This document shows, piece after piece, positions 1-6,681 of a DNA stretch of 6,834 nt. How positions within the stretch are numbered: the first letter of the stretch is position 1; every line of letters begins with the position of its first letter. The position numbers were made by a program, and so were the translations under genes. The stretch lies in the NCBI GenBank assembly GCA_946477805.1, contig CAMKZP010000198.1, forward strand, positions 1 to 6,834, written 5' to 3'. The notes below the pieces were generated by a model, which saw only the letters and a list, made by a program, of their open reading frames with translations, had not been told where the DNA came from and searched no databases. The DNA comes from an uncultured Enterobacter sp. GTDB lineage: Bacteria > Pseudomonadota > Gammaproteobacteria > Enterobacterales > Enterobacteriaceae.

Positions 1-601
1 CACCGCCATTGGAAAATCCGACAATATGGAGCGGCACATCATTACCCGCTAACTTTTTGGCTTCTCTGACTGCAAGGCGCGTCGCGGCCAGCCAGTCCTG
101 CCATGTCACATTCGTCAAGGCTGCAGGGACCGTACCATGTGCCGGTAATCTGATACCAATAGCAATGAATCCATGCTGACGATAATTCTCTGCAATATGT
201 CGCAGACTGTACGGGGTGTCGGTTAAACCATGCAACATCACCACGACACCTTTGGGTTTGGCATCAGGGAACATAATATATGAGCGATTCCAGTTAGTCT
301 GAAATCTGTCAGGATAAATGGGGCTGCCGGAATAATAGCGATTGAGTTCCGTTTGCTGTTGAGCATCCAGCTTATCCGTGACATTGAGTTTCACTTCTCT
401 GAAAAGAGAATCCTCAACCTTCAGGTAATGGTTCCAGTCTGCTTTGTCTATTTCATCAGCATCCATTTCATGGGGAACATAGGTATGCCAAAGTTGCAGG
501 TCCGGTCCGCGCTGAATGTCATAAAGACGTAGGCCCATCGCGCCAATGACCAACAAAACAAGGGATAAGACAATGCGTTTGATCCATCTTGAGAATTTCA
601 A
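1..601 (-). CDS. Membrane-anchored alpha/beta hydrolase (esterase/lysophospholipase-like), C-terminal part outside window
   Basis: This open reading frame runs off the left edge; 200 residues are visible. Residues 8-27 are a hydrophobic stretch behind positive charges (K8, R9), which looks like an uncleaved signal anchor and would put the catalytic domain in the periplasm. After a region of about 90 residues that I do not recognise, the hydrolase core begins: a hydrophobic strand leads into HGLTDTPYS (H124-G125, the usual oxyanion-hole HG). GFSNGG at 195-200 follows and fits the GxSxG nucleophile elbow, with S197 as the likely catalytic serine. The acid and histidine of the triad would lie beyond the window. 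The start is taken as TTG at 599-601, because AAGGAG sits 7 bases upstream; the next in-frame ATG (codon 22) would cut the membrane segment in half. The family is clear, but the substrate cannot be told from sequence. GC is low compared with genes to the right of 1470, which suggests acquired DNA. I found no convincing promoter in the 216 bases upstream. Confidence 0.85.
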   Translation of the reverse strand, partial: MKFSRWIKRIVLSLVLLVIGAMGLRLYDIQRGPDLQLWHTYVPHEMDADEIDKADWNHYLKVEDSLFREVKLNVTDKLDAQQQTELNRYYSGSPIYPDRFQTNWNRSYIMFPDAKPKGVVVMLHGLTDTPYSLRHIAENYRQHGFIAIGIRLPAHGTVPAALTNVTWQDWLAATRLAVREAKKLAGNDVPLHIVGFSNGG

Positions 602-608
602 CGTCAGG

Positions 609-614
609 CTCCTT
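609..614 (-). promoter_or_regulatory. Ribosome binding site fixing the TTG start of the hydrolase
   Basis: On the minus strand AAGGAG is followed by 7 bases and then TTG at 601. No ATG in the same frame lies between this site and the middle of the membrane anchor, so the site is the main reason for choosing a TTG start. Confidence 0.7.
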
Positions 615-779
615 GTCTGCCGAGGTCGCGAGGTACCTAAAATAATGGCACAGCATTACTCGCTTGGTATGTAAAAGCTACAATGTGTTAACTCGCCCCC
701 GGCTTTTCAAAATTTACCGACTCTTTTCTCCCTTTCTTCTATTTGTCAGGAAAGGGATGACTTCCGGAGCTGGCAGACA

Positions 780-802
780 GTCCGTATTGAGCGAGAAGCG
801 GA
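780..802 (+). repeat. Degenerate copy of GTCCG-N11-AAGCGGA motif
   Basis: GTCCG at 780-784 and AAGCGGA at 796-802 are separated by 11 bases, the same words and spacing as at 1413-1435. Here only TCCG and CGGA can pair, so the hairpin is weak. An overlapping longer-range inverted repeat, TGACTTCCG at 758-766 against CGGAAGTTCA at 799-808 (one extra base), lies in the same gap between the hydrolase and the unknown gene. I see nothing else definite in 602-817. The function is unknown and the match could be chance. Confidence 0.35.
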
Positions 803-817
803 AGTTCAGCTGACTTT

Positions 818-1279
818 TTACACAATTAGTTTTCGAGTCGATTTTAATTCTTTCACAGATGAATGAGCCTGGCACCGACCATAAACGACGGAAGAGTAGC
901 TTCGCCCAGTGTCATCAATTATCTGACAACAGCACTTAAAAGGCTCACCTGACGTTGAGCATTCATTCAACTGTTCGTGTTCAGCATTAACGTTAAAGTC
1001 GATCGTAATGCTAGCTTCACTTATCCAAAAATCAGGGATTTGTTGCTTTCTTAATAAATGCGTGAGCATGGCTGCATAATGGAGTACAACAGAATGTCTC
1101 AGATTACAGTGGGGAGCACTCTTAGGAGTAAGGCAAAACCCCATGGTGCTGAGGTTGTTATTAATAGCTAATAACTTTAACTGGCCTATAGTCCAGAATC
1201 CTTTGAAATCGTTGTTACGGCTTACAAAGCTCTCATTAAGAGCATTAGCTATGCCCCTCAGCTCAACTCGACGTGCCAT
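818..1279 (-). CDS. Uncharacterised small protein with cysteine cluster
   Basis: I do not recognise this 153-aa protein. The start is ATG at 1277-1279, because GAGG lies 6 bases upstream and gives a product beginning MARRVELRGIANALNESF. The reading frame stays open to TTG at 1384 and beyond, but that TTG has no visible ribosome binding site. The first 45 residues look compact and conserved in style, with SFVSRNND at 17-24 followed by aromatic and glycine residues. The second half carries seven cysteines (49, 58, 107, 116-118, 136), including a CCC run followed by DDTGR and YGRC. The cysteines could bind metal, but the pattern matches no zinc finger I know. There is no signal peptide and no membrane segment. 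GC is about 35-40% in the lines counted, against more than 60% to the right, which suggests horizontal acquisition. The gene points the same way as the hydrolase but is 216 bases from it, so an operon is possible but not shown. The frame is long for such AT-rich DNA, so I think it is real. Confidence 0.6.
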   Translation of the reverse strand: MARRVELRGIANALNESFVSRNNDFKGFWTIGQLKLLAINNNLSTMGFCLTPKSAPHCNLRHSVVLHYAAMLTHLLRKQQIPDFWISEASITIDFNVNAEHEQLNECSTSGEPFKCCCQIIDDTGRSYSSVVYGRCQAHSSVKELKSTRKLIV

Positions 1280-1285
1280 TATTTT

Positions 1286-1289
1286 CCTC
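1286..1289 (-). promoter_or_regulatory. Ribosome binding site supporting the ATG at 1279
   Basis: The minus strand reads GAGG, six bases, then ATG. This favours the 153-residue form of the unknown protein over a 188-residue form from TTG at 1384. Confidence 0.55.
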
Positions 1290-1412
1290 GATTGCATGGC
1301 AGAAATCATGATAGCAACATTAAGCTCTACTGATTCCCCGCGCCAATCTTTAGTGTGCTTTTCGTGATTCTGAATAGCTATCAAGTAATCAATATGCTTA
1401 GCTTTTTACGAT

Positions 1413-1436
1413 GTCCGCTCCTGGCACAAAGCGGAC
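1413..1436. repeat. Inverted repeat (7-bp stem, 10-base loop) between unknown gene and oxidoreductase
   Basis: GTCCGCT at 1413-1419 and AGCGGAC at 1430-1436 are perfectly complementary around a 10-base loop. It lies 37 bases past the stop codon of the oxidoreductase gene (transcribed toward it), so it could slow or end transcription. No T-run follows on either strand, so it is not a classical intrinsic terminator. The loop and stem resemble short intergenic repeats I associate with enterobacteria, but I cannot name a family with certainty. It also sits at the step from GC-rich to AT-rich DNA. Confidence 0.6.
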
Positions 1437-1472
1437 GCATCCCCTCCACTTCTGTAAACAAAACTACCGCAC

Positions 1473-2360
1473 TTAACCCGGCCCCTCGCTTCCCGCCGCC
1501 AGCAGCGGTACCACCACGTCGCTGATGGGCACCGCAATGCCGTGCGCGCGGCCGCAGCGCTGGATCACGCCGTTGCGTATATCCCACTCCATCGGGCGAT
1601 CGGCCTGACGGTCGGCAAGGATCGACGTGCCCAAATCCGCCGGTGCACGCTGGAAGTTAGTCAGGATCTCCTTCGCCACCGCATCATTCAGCTTCGCCCC
1701 TTCGGCGCGGGCGACGGCAAGCCCCTCACGCAGATAGGCCAGCGCCAGCTCGCTGATATCCTCGCGCCTGAATAATCCGGCGCGACGGTTGGCCAGCACC
1801 ATCAGCCCGGCGACCGCGTTTTGCAGCAGCTTGCGCCAGGCGACGGTGGCGAAATCTGCCGAGAGTTCAACCGCACAGCGCGTACCGCGAAGCGCGTCAA
1901 CCACCCGCTGCGCCTGCGGCACGTCCGGCAGGGTCAGGCGCGGCTCTGCGCGCAGCCAGACGGAGGCGTCCGCCTCGCGCTGCGCCGGAAACCAAACCAC
2001 CGACGGCAGCACCGCTGCGCCGTTGACCCACGGCTCAAGGGCTTTCTGCTCAACGCCGTTTTGCAGCGCGCACACCACGGTGTTTTTATCGCACAGCGCG
2101 CGGAGCCACCCGGCGCTGTCGGCATTTTGCGTGGTTTTTACCGCCACAAAAACGAGATCGGCCGGGCGCGTGATGACGGCTGGATCGGTTAATACCGGGC
2201 CGGGCACCACGGTTTCGCCCTCATCGTGACGCAGGCGTAATGCCGGGTGCGCTGTGCGCCCGCACAGCTGCGGCGTACGGCCCGCCTCGTGCAGCACGGC
2301 GGCAATGGTGGTGCCAATTGCCCCGGGCCCAATCAGCGCAATGACTGGATTATCAGACAT
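1473..2360 (-). CDS. Ketopantoate reductase (PanE/ApbA) family NADPH-dependent oxidoreductase
   Basis: This cytoplasmic protein of 295 aa (E. coli PanE is 303 aa) has the family layout. An N-terminal Rossmann fold opens with GPGAIG at 11-16 (GxGxxG). It is followed by VAVKTTQ at 72-78 and LQNGV with N101 in the position of the family's conserved asparagine. The C-terminal helical domain has WRKLLQNA with K177 as the expected catalytic lysine, then E258 in MEWD and AHGIAVP at 272-278. All key residues are present, so it should be an active enzyme reducing a 2-keto acid such as 2-dehydropantoate. Whether it is the pantothenate-pathway enzyme or a paralogue with another substrate cannot be decided here. 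I lean toward a paralogue, because E. coli panE has different neighbours, and leave the symbol empty. The start ATG has GGGGAG six bases upstream. The gene diverges from ybdK across 105 bases, with an extended -10 promoter in between. Confidence 0.9.
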   Translation of the reverse strand: MSDNPVIALIGPGAIGTTIAAVLHEAGRTPQLCGRTAHPALRLRHDEGETVVPGPVLTDPAVITRPADLVFVAVKTTQNADSAGWLRALCDKNTVVCALQNGVEQKALEPWVNGAAVLPSVVWFPAQREADASVWLRAEPRLTLPDVPQAQRVVDALRGTRCAVELSADFATVAWRKLLQNAVAGLMVLANRRAGLFRREDISELALAYLREGLAVARAEGAKLNDAVAKEILTNFQRAPADLGTSILADRQADRPMEWDIRNGVIQRCGRAHGIAVPISDVVVPLLAAGSEGPG

Positions 2361-2393
2361 GGTTAACTCCCCTTTTCGCTAAGCCTGCTAACA

Positions 2394-2402
2394 GTTATAC
2401 CA
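2394..2402 (-). promoter_or_regulatory. Extended -10 promoter of the PanE-like oxidoreductase
   Basis: The minus strand reads TGG then TATAAC, a TGn-extended -10 element with five of six consensus bases, about 35 bases before the ATG. No good -35 hexamer lies 16-18 bases upstream, which is usual for extended -10 promoters. No operator was recognised. Confidence 0.5.
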
Positions 2403-2431
2403 CCCTGAAAAGTGCGCGCCACATCGTTGTC

Positions 2432-2437
2432 TATACT
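2432..2437 (+). promoter_or_regulatory. Candidate -10 element of ybdK
   Basis: TATACT matches five of six -10 consensus bases and lies 28 bases before the ybdK ATG. The -35 region at normal spacing is poor, so the promoter is probably weak or activator-dependent. The call rests on the hexamer alone. Confidence 0.35.
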
Positions 2438-2465
2438 CAACTCATAACAGACAACGGAGTGCGCC

Positions 2466-3587
2466 ATGTCCCTACCCGATTTCAAATCCTCTGAACCCTA
2501 CACCCTCGGCATCGAGCTTGAACTGCAGGTGGTTAACCCGCCGGGCTACGATCTGAGCCAGGACTCCTCCGCCCTTATCGCCGCCGTGAAAGACGACATC
2601 AAAGGAGGCGAAGTCAAACACGATATCACCGAAAGTATGCTCGAAATCGCCACCGGCGTGTGCCAGAACATTGATCAAGCCGCGGCGCAGTTCTCGGTGA
2701 TGCAGCAGAGCATCCTGCGCGCGGCGGCGGATCGGCACATTCAGATCTGCGGCGGCGGGACGCACCCGTTCCAGAAGTGGCAGCGCCAGGAGGTGTGCGA
2801 CGACGAGCGCTATAACGTCACGCTGGAGCGCTTTGGCTACCTTATTTTGCAGGCGACGGTGTTCGGCCAGCACGTGCACGTCGGCTGTCGAAACGGGGAC
2901 GATGCCATTTACCTGCTGCACGGCCTGTCGCGCTTTGTGCCACACTTCATCGCCCTCGCCGCGTCGTCGCCCTATATGCAGGGCACCGATACGAAGTTCT
3001 CCTCGTCGCGCCTGAATATCTTTTCGGGATTTCCGGACAACGGCCAGATGCCGTGGGTCAACAGCTGGCAGGAGTTCGAGGGGCTGTTCCGCCGCCTGAG
3101 TTCGACCAGCATGATCGACAGCATTAAGGATCTGCACTGGGATATTCGCCCCAGCCCGCACTTTGGCACCGTGGAGGTGCGGGTGATGGATACGCCGCTG
3201 ACGCTCGCCCACGCCATTAATATTGCCGGGCTGATTCAGGCGACGTCGCACTGGCTGCTGACCGCGCGGCCCTATAAGCATCAGGAAAAAGATTTTCTGC
3301 TCTATCGCTTTAACCGTTTTCAGGCGTGTCGCTACGGGCTGGAGGGGATCCTGACGGACGTGCATACCGGCGAGCACAAAACCGTGGCAGAAGATATTGC
3401 CTGGCTGCTGGAGCAGGTTGCGCCGTCGGCCGAGAAGCTCGGCGCGACGAGCGCAATAAATGAAATTGCCCTGCTGTTAAAGCAGGGCAAGAGCGAAGCG
3501 CAGCGCATGCGGGACTTTATCGCCGACGGCGGCTCGCTGATTTCTCTGGTTCAGAAGCACTGCGAGCTGTGGGCGACGAGTCCGTAA
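2466..3587 (+). CDS. ybdK: YbdK, carboxylate-amine ligase of the glutamate-cysteine ligase type 2 family
   Basis: The 373-aa product matches E. coli YbdK (372 aa) closely along its whole length as I remember that sequence. Shared stretches include LGIELEL at 14-20, EVKHDITESML at 49-59, ICGGGTHPFQKWQRQEVCD at 94-112, FGQHVHVG at 133-140 and HWDIRPSPHFGTVEVRVMD at 224-242. The family has a glutamine-synthetase-like ATP-grasping fold. The acidic pair in GIELEL and the histidines of HVHVG are expected to sit in the ATP/metal site. E. coli YbdK shows weak gamma-glutamylcysteine synthetase activity in vitro, but its true substrate is unknown. The protein is cytoplasmic. ATG 2466 has GGAG six bases upstream. 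In E. coli ybdK lies near nfsB and hokE; here it lies between a PanE-like gene and an efflux operon. The last 71 bases overlap the end of the transporter gene on the other strand. Codons 334-342 form the stem of that operon's apparent terminator, and this segment (IALLLKQGK) is less like E. coli than the rest. Confidence 0.96.
   Translation: MSLPDFKSSEPYTLGIELELQVVNPPGYDLSQDSSALIAAVKDDIKGGEVKHDITESMLEIATGVCQNIDQAAAQFSVMQQSILRAAADRHIQICGGGTHPFQKWQRQEVCDDERYNVTLERFGYLILQATVFGQHVHVGCRNGDDAIYLLHGLSRFVPHFIALAASSPYMQGTDTKFSSSRLNIFSGFPDNGQMPWVNSWQEFEGLFRRLSSTSMIDSIKDLHWDIRPSPHFGTVEVRVMDTPLTLAHAINIAGLIQATSHWLLTARPYKHQEKDFLLYRFNRFQACRYGLEGILTDVHTGEHKTVAEDIAWLLEQVAPSAEKLGATSAINEIALLLKQGKSEAQRMRDFIADGGSLISLVQKHCELWATSP
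3454..3490 (-). terminator. Intrinsic terminator of the efflux operon, inside ybdK
   Basis: TTGCCCTGCT at 3466-3475 and AGCAGGGCAA at 3481-3490 form a perfect 10-bp stem with a 5-base loop. On the minus strand the stem is followed by TTTCATTTATT, a T-rich tail (plus positions 3454-3464). It starts 26 bases past the transporter stop codon. On the plus strand no T-run follows the stem, so it should stop only leftward transcripts and let ybdK be read through. The whole element is within ybdK codons. Confidence 0.8.
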
Positions 3588-6500
3588 GCCGGTGCCCCCA
3601 CTCGCGCAGGCGCTGGAACAGCACGAACAGCGCCGGGATAAACAGGATCCCCACAACCGTCGCCACCAGCATACCGCTGAACACCGTGGTGGCCATAATG
3701 GGGCGGCTCTGGGCACCCGCCCCGGTCGCCAGCATCATCGGCAGAACGCCGATGATGAACGACACGGCGGTCATCATCACCGCGCGGAAACGGCGGGACG
3801 CCCCTTCCCTTGCGGCATCGACGATCGCCATCCCGTCCATGCGCCGGGCGCGGGCAAACTCCACGATCAGAATCGCGTTTTTGGCCGCTAGCGCGATCAG
3901 CAGCACAAGGCCTATCTGCACGTACACGTCGTTGGCGTAGCCCGCCGCCCACAGCCAGACCAGCGCCCCGCCGATGGCGAACAGCACCGAGAGCATCACG
4001 CTCGCCGGAAGCGTCCAGCTCTCATACTGGGCGACGAGGAACAGCCACGCCATCACCACCGCCGCCAGCACAATCCAGATCGCCTGGTTACCGGTCTGCT
4101 GCTCCTGGTACGACATGCCGCTCCAGGCGTAGTCGTACCCGGCGGGCAGGTTCTCCTCCAGCAGTTGCCCCATCACCGCCATCGCCGTGCTGCTGCTCAC
4201 CCCTTCCGCGGCCGAGCCGCTCACCGACACGGACGGGAACTGGTTGTACTGCTGCAGGAACGGCGCGCCGACGGTCGGCGTGATGGTGACCAGGTTGCTC
4301 AGACGCACCCGCTCGCCGCTGTTGCTGCGCACGAACAGCTCGCTGATTTGCTCGGCGCGCTCGCGCCACTGCATCTCGTTTTGCATCACCACGTGGTAGA
4401 CGCGGTTGTTGATGCTGAAATCTCCGGCGCGGGTGCCGCCAAAGGCGGTCTGCAGGCTGCTGAAGATGCGCGATACCGGCACGTCGAGGCGCGCGGCGCG
4501 CTCGCGGTCAACGGTCAGCGTCAGCTGCGGCACGTTGCTGCTCCAGGTGGTGAACACGCGGCTCAGCTGCGGGTGCTGGTTGGCTTTCGCCAGCACCTCA
4601 CGCGTCACGCGCTCCAGCTCCGCCGGGCTCTGCCCCGCCTGCGCCTGAATGCGCAGGTCGAAGCCGGAGGCGTTGCCCAGCCCCGGCAGCGTCGGCGGCG
4701 CGAAGGTCATGATGGTCGCCTCCGGCAGGGCCAGCAGCTGGCGCTGCAGGGTGCCCATCACCTCGTCCAGCGGCGGACGCTCGCCCCAGTCTTTGAGCAT
4801 AATCGAGATAAATCCGCCGTTAGAGGCGCTGGTGCCGTTGAGAATGTTGAAGCCGGACACCTGGATAACGTCCTCCACCGCCGGGTTTTTAGCGATCAGC
4901 TCCCGCGCGGTGGTCATTACCGCCTCGGTGCGCTCCAGCGAGGCCGCTTCCGGCAGCTGGACACTGGCGAAGAAGTAGCCCTGATCTTCCTGCGGCAGGA
5001 AGCCTTTAGGCATTGACGTAAAGCTAAACACCACCACTGCCGCCGCGCCAGCGGTTGCCAGCAGCGCCAGCCACGGGCGCAGGTTTAATACATTGACGAT
5101 GCGGGTGTAGAAGCTGCGGGTGGCGTCCAGCCCGCGGTTAAAGGCGCGGTAAACTGCAGCAGGTTTCTCCGGGCGCGGACGCAGCAGCATCGCGCACAGG
5201 GCGGGCGTCAGGGTCAGCGCGACCAGGCTTGAGAGCGTAACGGCGGTGGAGAGCGTCACCGCGAACTGGCGGTACAGCTCGCCGACAATCCCCGGCAGAA
5301 GCGCCACCGGCACAAATACCGCCAGCAGCACCAGTGTCGTAGCGATGACCGGCCCGGCAATCTGGCGCAGCGCCAGCGCGGTCGCCGCCGAGCGGCTCTG
5401 CCCTTCCGCCATCAGCGTTTCGACGCTTTCCACCACCACGATGGCATCATCCACCACCATGGTCAGCGCCAGAATAATGGCGAACAGGCTGAGCGTGTTG
5501 GCAGAGTAGCCGAGCGTATAGAGCACCGCAAAGGTGCCTACCAGCGAAACCGGAATGGCAAGCGCGACGATAAGCGTCGCCCGCCAGCTCTGCAGGAACA
5601 GGGAAACGACGATAACCACCGCCAGCATGGTGAGCGCCAGCGAGACGCCGATCTCCTTGATGGTGGCGGCAACGAAGGAGGTGGTGTCGAATTTTACTTC
5701 GTAGACCAGATCGTCCGGGAAACGCGTCGAGAGCCGCTCCAGCTCCGCGCGCACCACATCAGCCACGCGCAGGGCGTTGGCGGACGGCGTGGGATAAATG
5801 CCGAGATAGGCGGAGCTGTGCCCGTTCAGCTGCGCGCCCGAGCTGTAGCTGCGCGAGCCCAGCTCGATGTTCGCCACGTCCTTCAGGCGCACCAGCTGGC
5901 CCATCTCACCGGCACGGATAATGATGTCGGCAAAATCTTCGGCCCGGTTTAAACGCCCCAGCCCGTTGATGGTCAGAGTCTGCTGCTGACCGTTAAACAC
6001 CGGCGGCGTCCCGACCTGGCCCGCGGCCCCCTGCACGTTCTGCTCGCGCAGCGCCTGCGCCACGTCGTCGGTGGTGACGTTCAGGGCGTTCATGCGGTCC
6101 GGACGCAGCCAGATGCGCATGCTGTAGTCGCGCGCGCCAAATATCTGCACCTGCCCGACGCCCGGCAGGCGAGACAGCGATTCCAGCACCTGGGTACTGG
6201 CGTAGTTGCTCACGAACAGCGGCGCGTGGGTGTTGTTCGGTGAGTAAAGACTTACCCCCATCATCAGGTTGGTGGCGCGCTTGCGCACCTGCACGCCGTT
6301 TTGCTGCGCCTCTGCTGGCAGCTGCGCCACGACCTGCGCCACGCGGTTTTGCACGTCGATGGCGGCGAGATCGGGATCGGTGCCTGCCGCAAAGGTGATG
6401 TTGAGGCTATAGGTGCCTTCGTCCGAACTGGTGGATTCCATATAGAGCATGTGATCCACGCCGTTCAGCTGCGTCTCCAGCGGCGTGGCGATAGCCTCCG

Positions 6501-6672
6501 CCACGTCGGCCGAGCTGGCGCCCGGCCATGAGGCTGACACATTCACGACCGGCGGCGTGATCTGCGGATACTGCTCTACCGGAATAATCCTCAGCGCGAT
6601 GGCCCCCAGCAGGGTAATGACCAGCGCAATCACCATCGCGAAGCGCGGGCGTTTGATGAAAAACGTCAGCAT
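3517..6672 (-). CDS. RND (HAE1-family) multidrug efflux transporter, inner-membrane subunit
   Basis: At 1051 aa this is a full-length AcrB-type proton/drug antiporter (AcrB 1049 aa), which would pump substrates from membrane and periplasm through an adaptor and an outer-membrane channel. Order of parts: first membrane helix at about 10-28, a porter loop with PVEQYP and YPGA-like WPGAS, GVGQVQIFGA at 171-180 and AAGQVG at 216-221, then helices 2-6 from about 340 with the proton-relay pair D408-D409. Next come helix 7 at about 533-552, the second porter loop, and helices 8-12 with the relay lysine K931 (AAKNAILIVEF) and T968. The helix-4 motif is LALTMVVDDAIVVVESVETLM, where AcrB has G for T and ENVER for ESVET. 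GGAG lies five bases before ATG 6672. The adaptor gene stops nine bases upstream, so the two are one operon. The C-terminus after helix 12 is a Ser/Arg-rich tail (about 1029-1051) overlapping ybdK. It could be EefB-like, but the lack of a following channel gene argues against that, so no symbol is given. Confidence 0.95.
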   Translation of the reverse strand: MLTFFIKRPRFAMVIALVITLLGAIALRIIPVEQYPQITPPVVNVSASWPGASSADVAEAIATPLETQLNGVDHMLYMESTSSDEGTYSLNITFAAGTDPDLAAIDVQNRVAQVVAQLPAEAQQNGVQVRKRATNLMMGVSLYSPNNTHAPLFVSNYASTQVLESLSRLPGVGQVQIFGARDYSMRIWLRPDRMNALNVTTDDVAQALREQNVQGAAGQVGTPPVFNGQQQTLTINGLGRLNRAEDFADIIIRAGEMGQLVRLKDVANIELGSRSYSSGAQLNGHSSAYLGIYPTPSANALRVADVVRAELERLSTRFPDDLVYEVKFDTTSFVAATIKEIGVSLALTMLAVVIVVSLFLQSWRATLIVALAIPVSLVGTFAVLYTLGYSANTLSLFAIILALTMVVDDAIVVVESVETLMAEGQSRSAATALALRQIAGPVIATTLVLLAVFVPVALLPGIVGELYRQFAVTLSTAVTLSSLVALTLTPALCAMLLRPRPEKPAAVYRAFNRGLDATRSFYTRIVNVLNLRPWLALLATAGAAAVVVFSFTSMPKGFLPQEDQGYFFASVQLPEAASLERTEAVMTTARELIAKNPAVEDVIQVSGFNILNGTSASNGGFISIMLKDWGERPPLDEVMGTLQRQLLALPEATIMTFAPPTLPGLGNASGFDLRIQAQAGQSPAELERVTREVLAKANQHPQLSRVFTTWSSNVPQLTLTVDRERAARLDVPVSRIFSSLQTAFGGTRAGDFSINNRVYHVVMQNEMQWRERAEQISELFVRSNSGERVRLSNLVTITPTVGAPFLQQYNQFPSVSVSGSAAEGVSSSTAMAVMGQLLEENLPAGYDYAWSGMSYQEQQTGNQAIWIVLAAVVMAWLFLVAQYESWTLPASVMLSVLFAIGGALVWLWAAGYANDVYVQIGLVLLIALAAKNAILIVEFARARRMDGMAIVDAAREGASRRFRAVMMTAVSFIIGVLPMMLATGAGAQSRPIMATTVFSGMLVATVVGILFIPALFVLFQRLREWGHRLTDSSPTARSASEPEKSASRRRR

Positions 6673-6681
6673 GATGGCTCC

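Noticed and set aside
682..710. TTGAAA on the minus strand as a -35 box for the hydrolase
   Set aside because: No acceptable -10 hexamer lies 16-18 bases downstream (CACATT and neighbours), so I do not call a promoter.
804..818. AGTTCAGCTGACT followed by TTTTT, considered as a plus-strand terminator
   Set aside because: The palindrome has no room for a loop and no plus-strand gene ends here.
1143..1367. 74-codon plus-strand frame opposite the orphan gene
   Set aside because: It is antisense to a better-supported frame with a ribosome binding site, and no upstream Shine-Dalgarno or recognisable motif was seen.
2472..3377. Long open frame (301 codons) on the minus strand opposite ybdK
   Set aside because: It lies entirely antisense to a gene matching E. 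coli YbdK. Its Arg/His/Val-rich composition is typical of the reverse frame of GC-rich coding DNA, and no family resemblance is visible.
3609..3634. Inverted repeat GGCGCTG / CAGCGCC just after the ybdK stop, considered as a ybdK terminator
   Set aside because: The stem is only 7 bp with a 12-base loop and no T-run on the plus strand. It lies in transporter coding sequence of high GC, where such repeats arise by chance.
4165..5016. Long open frame (283 codons) on the plus strand opposite the RND transporter gene
   Set aside because: It is a shadow of the high-GC third-position pattern in the transporter gene. The product is an Arg/His/Ala-rich low-complexity mix without domains. The other plus-strand frames in 3569-6685 were rejected for the same reason.
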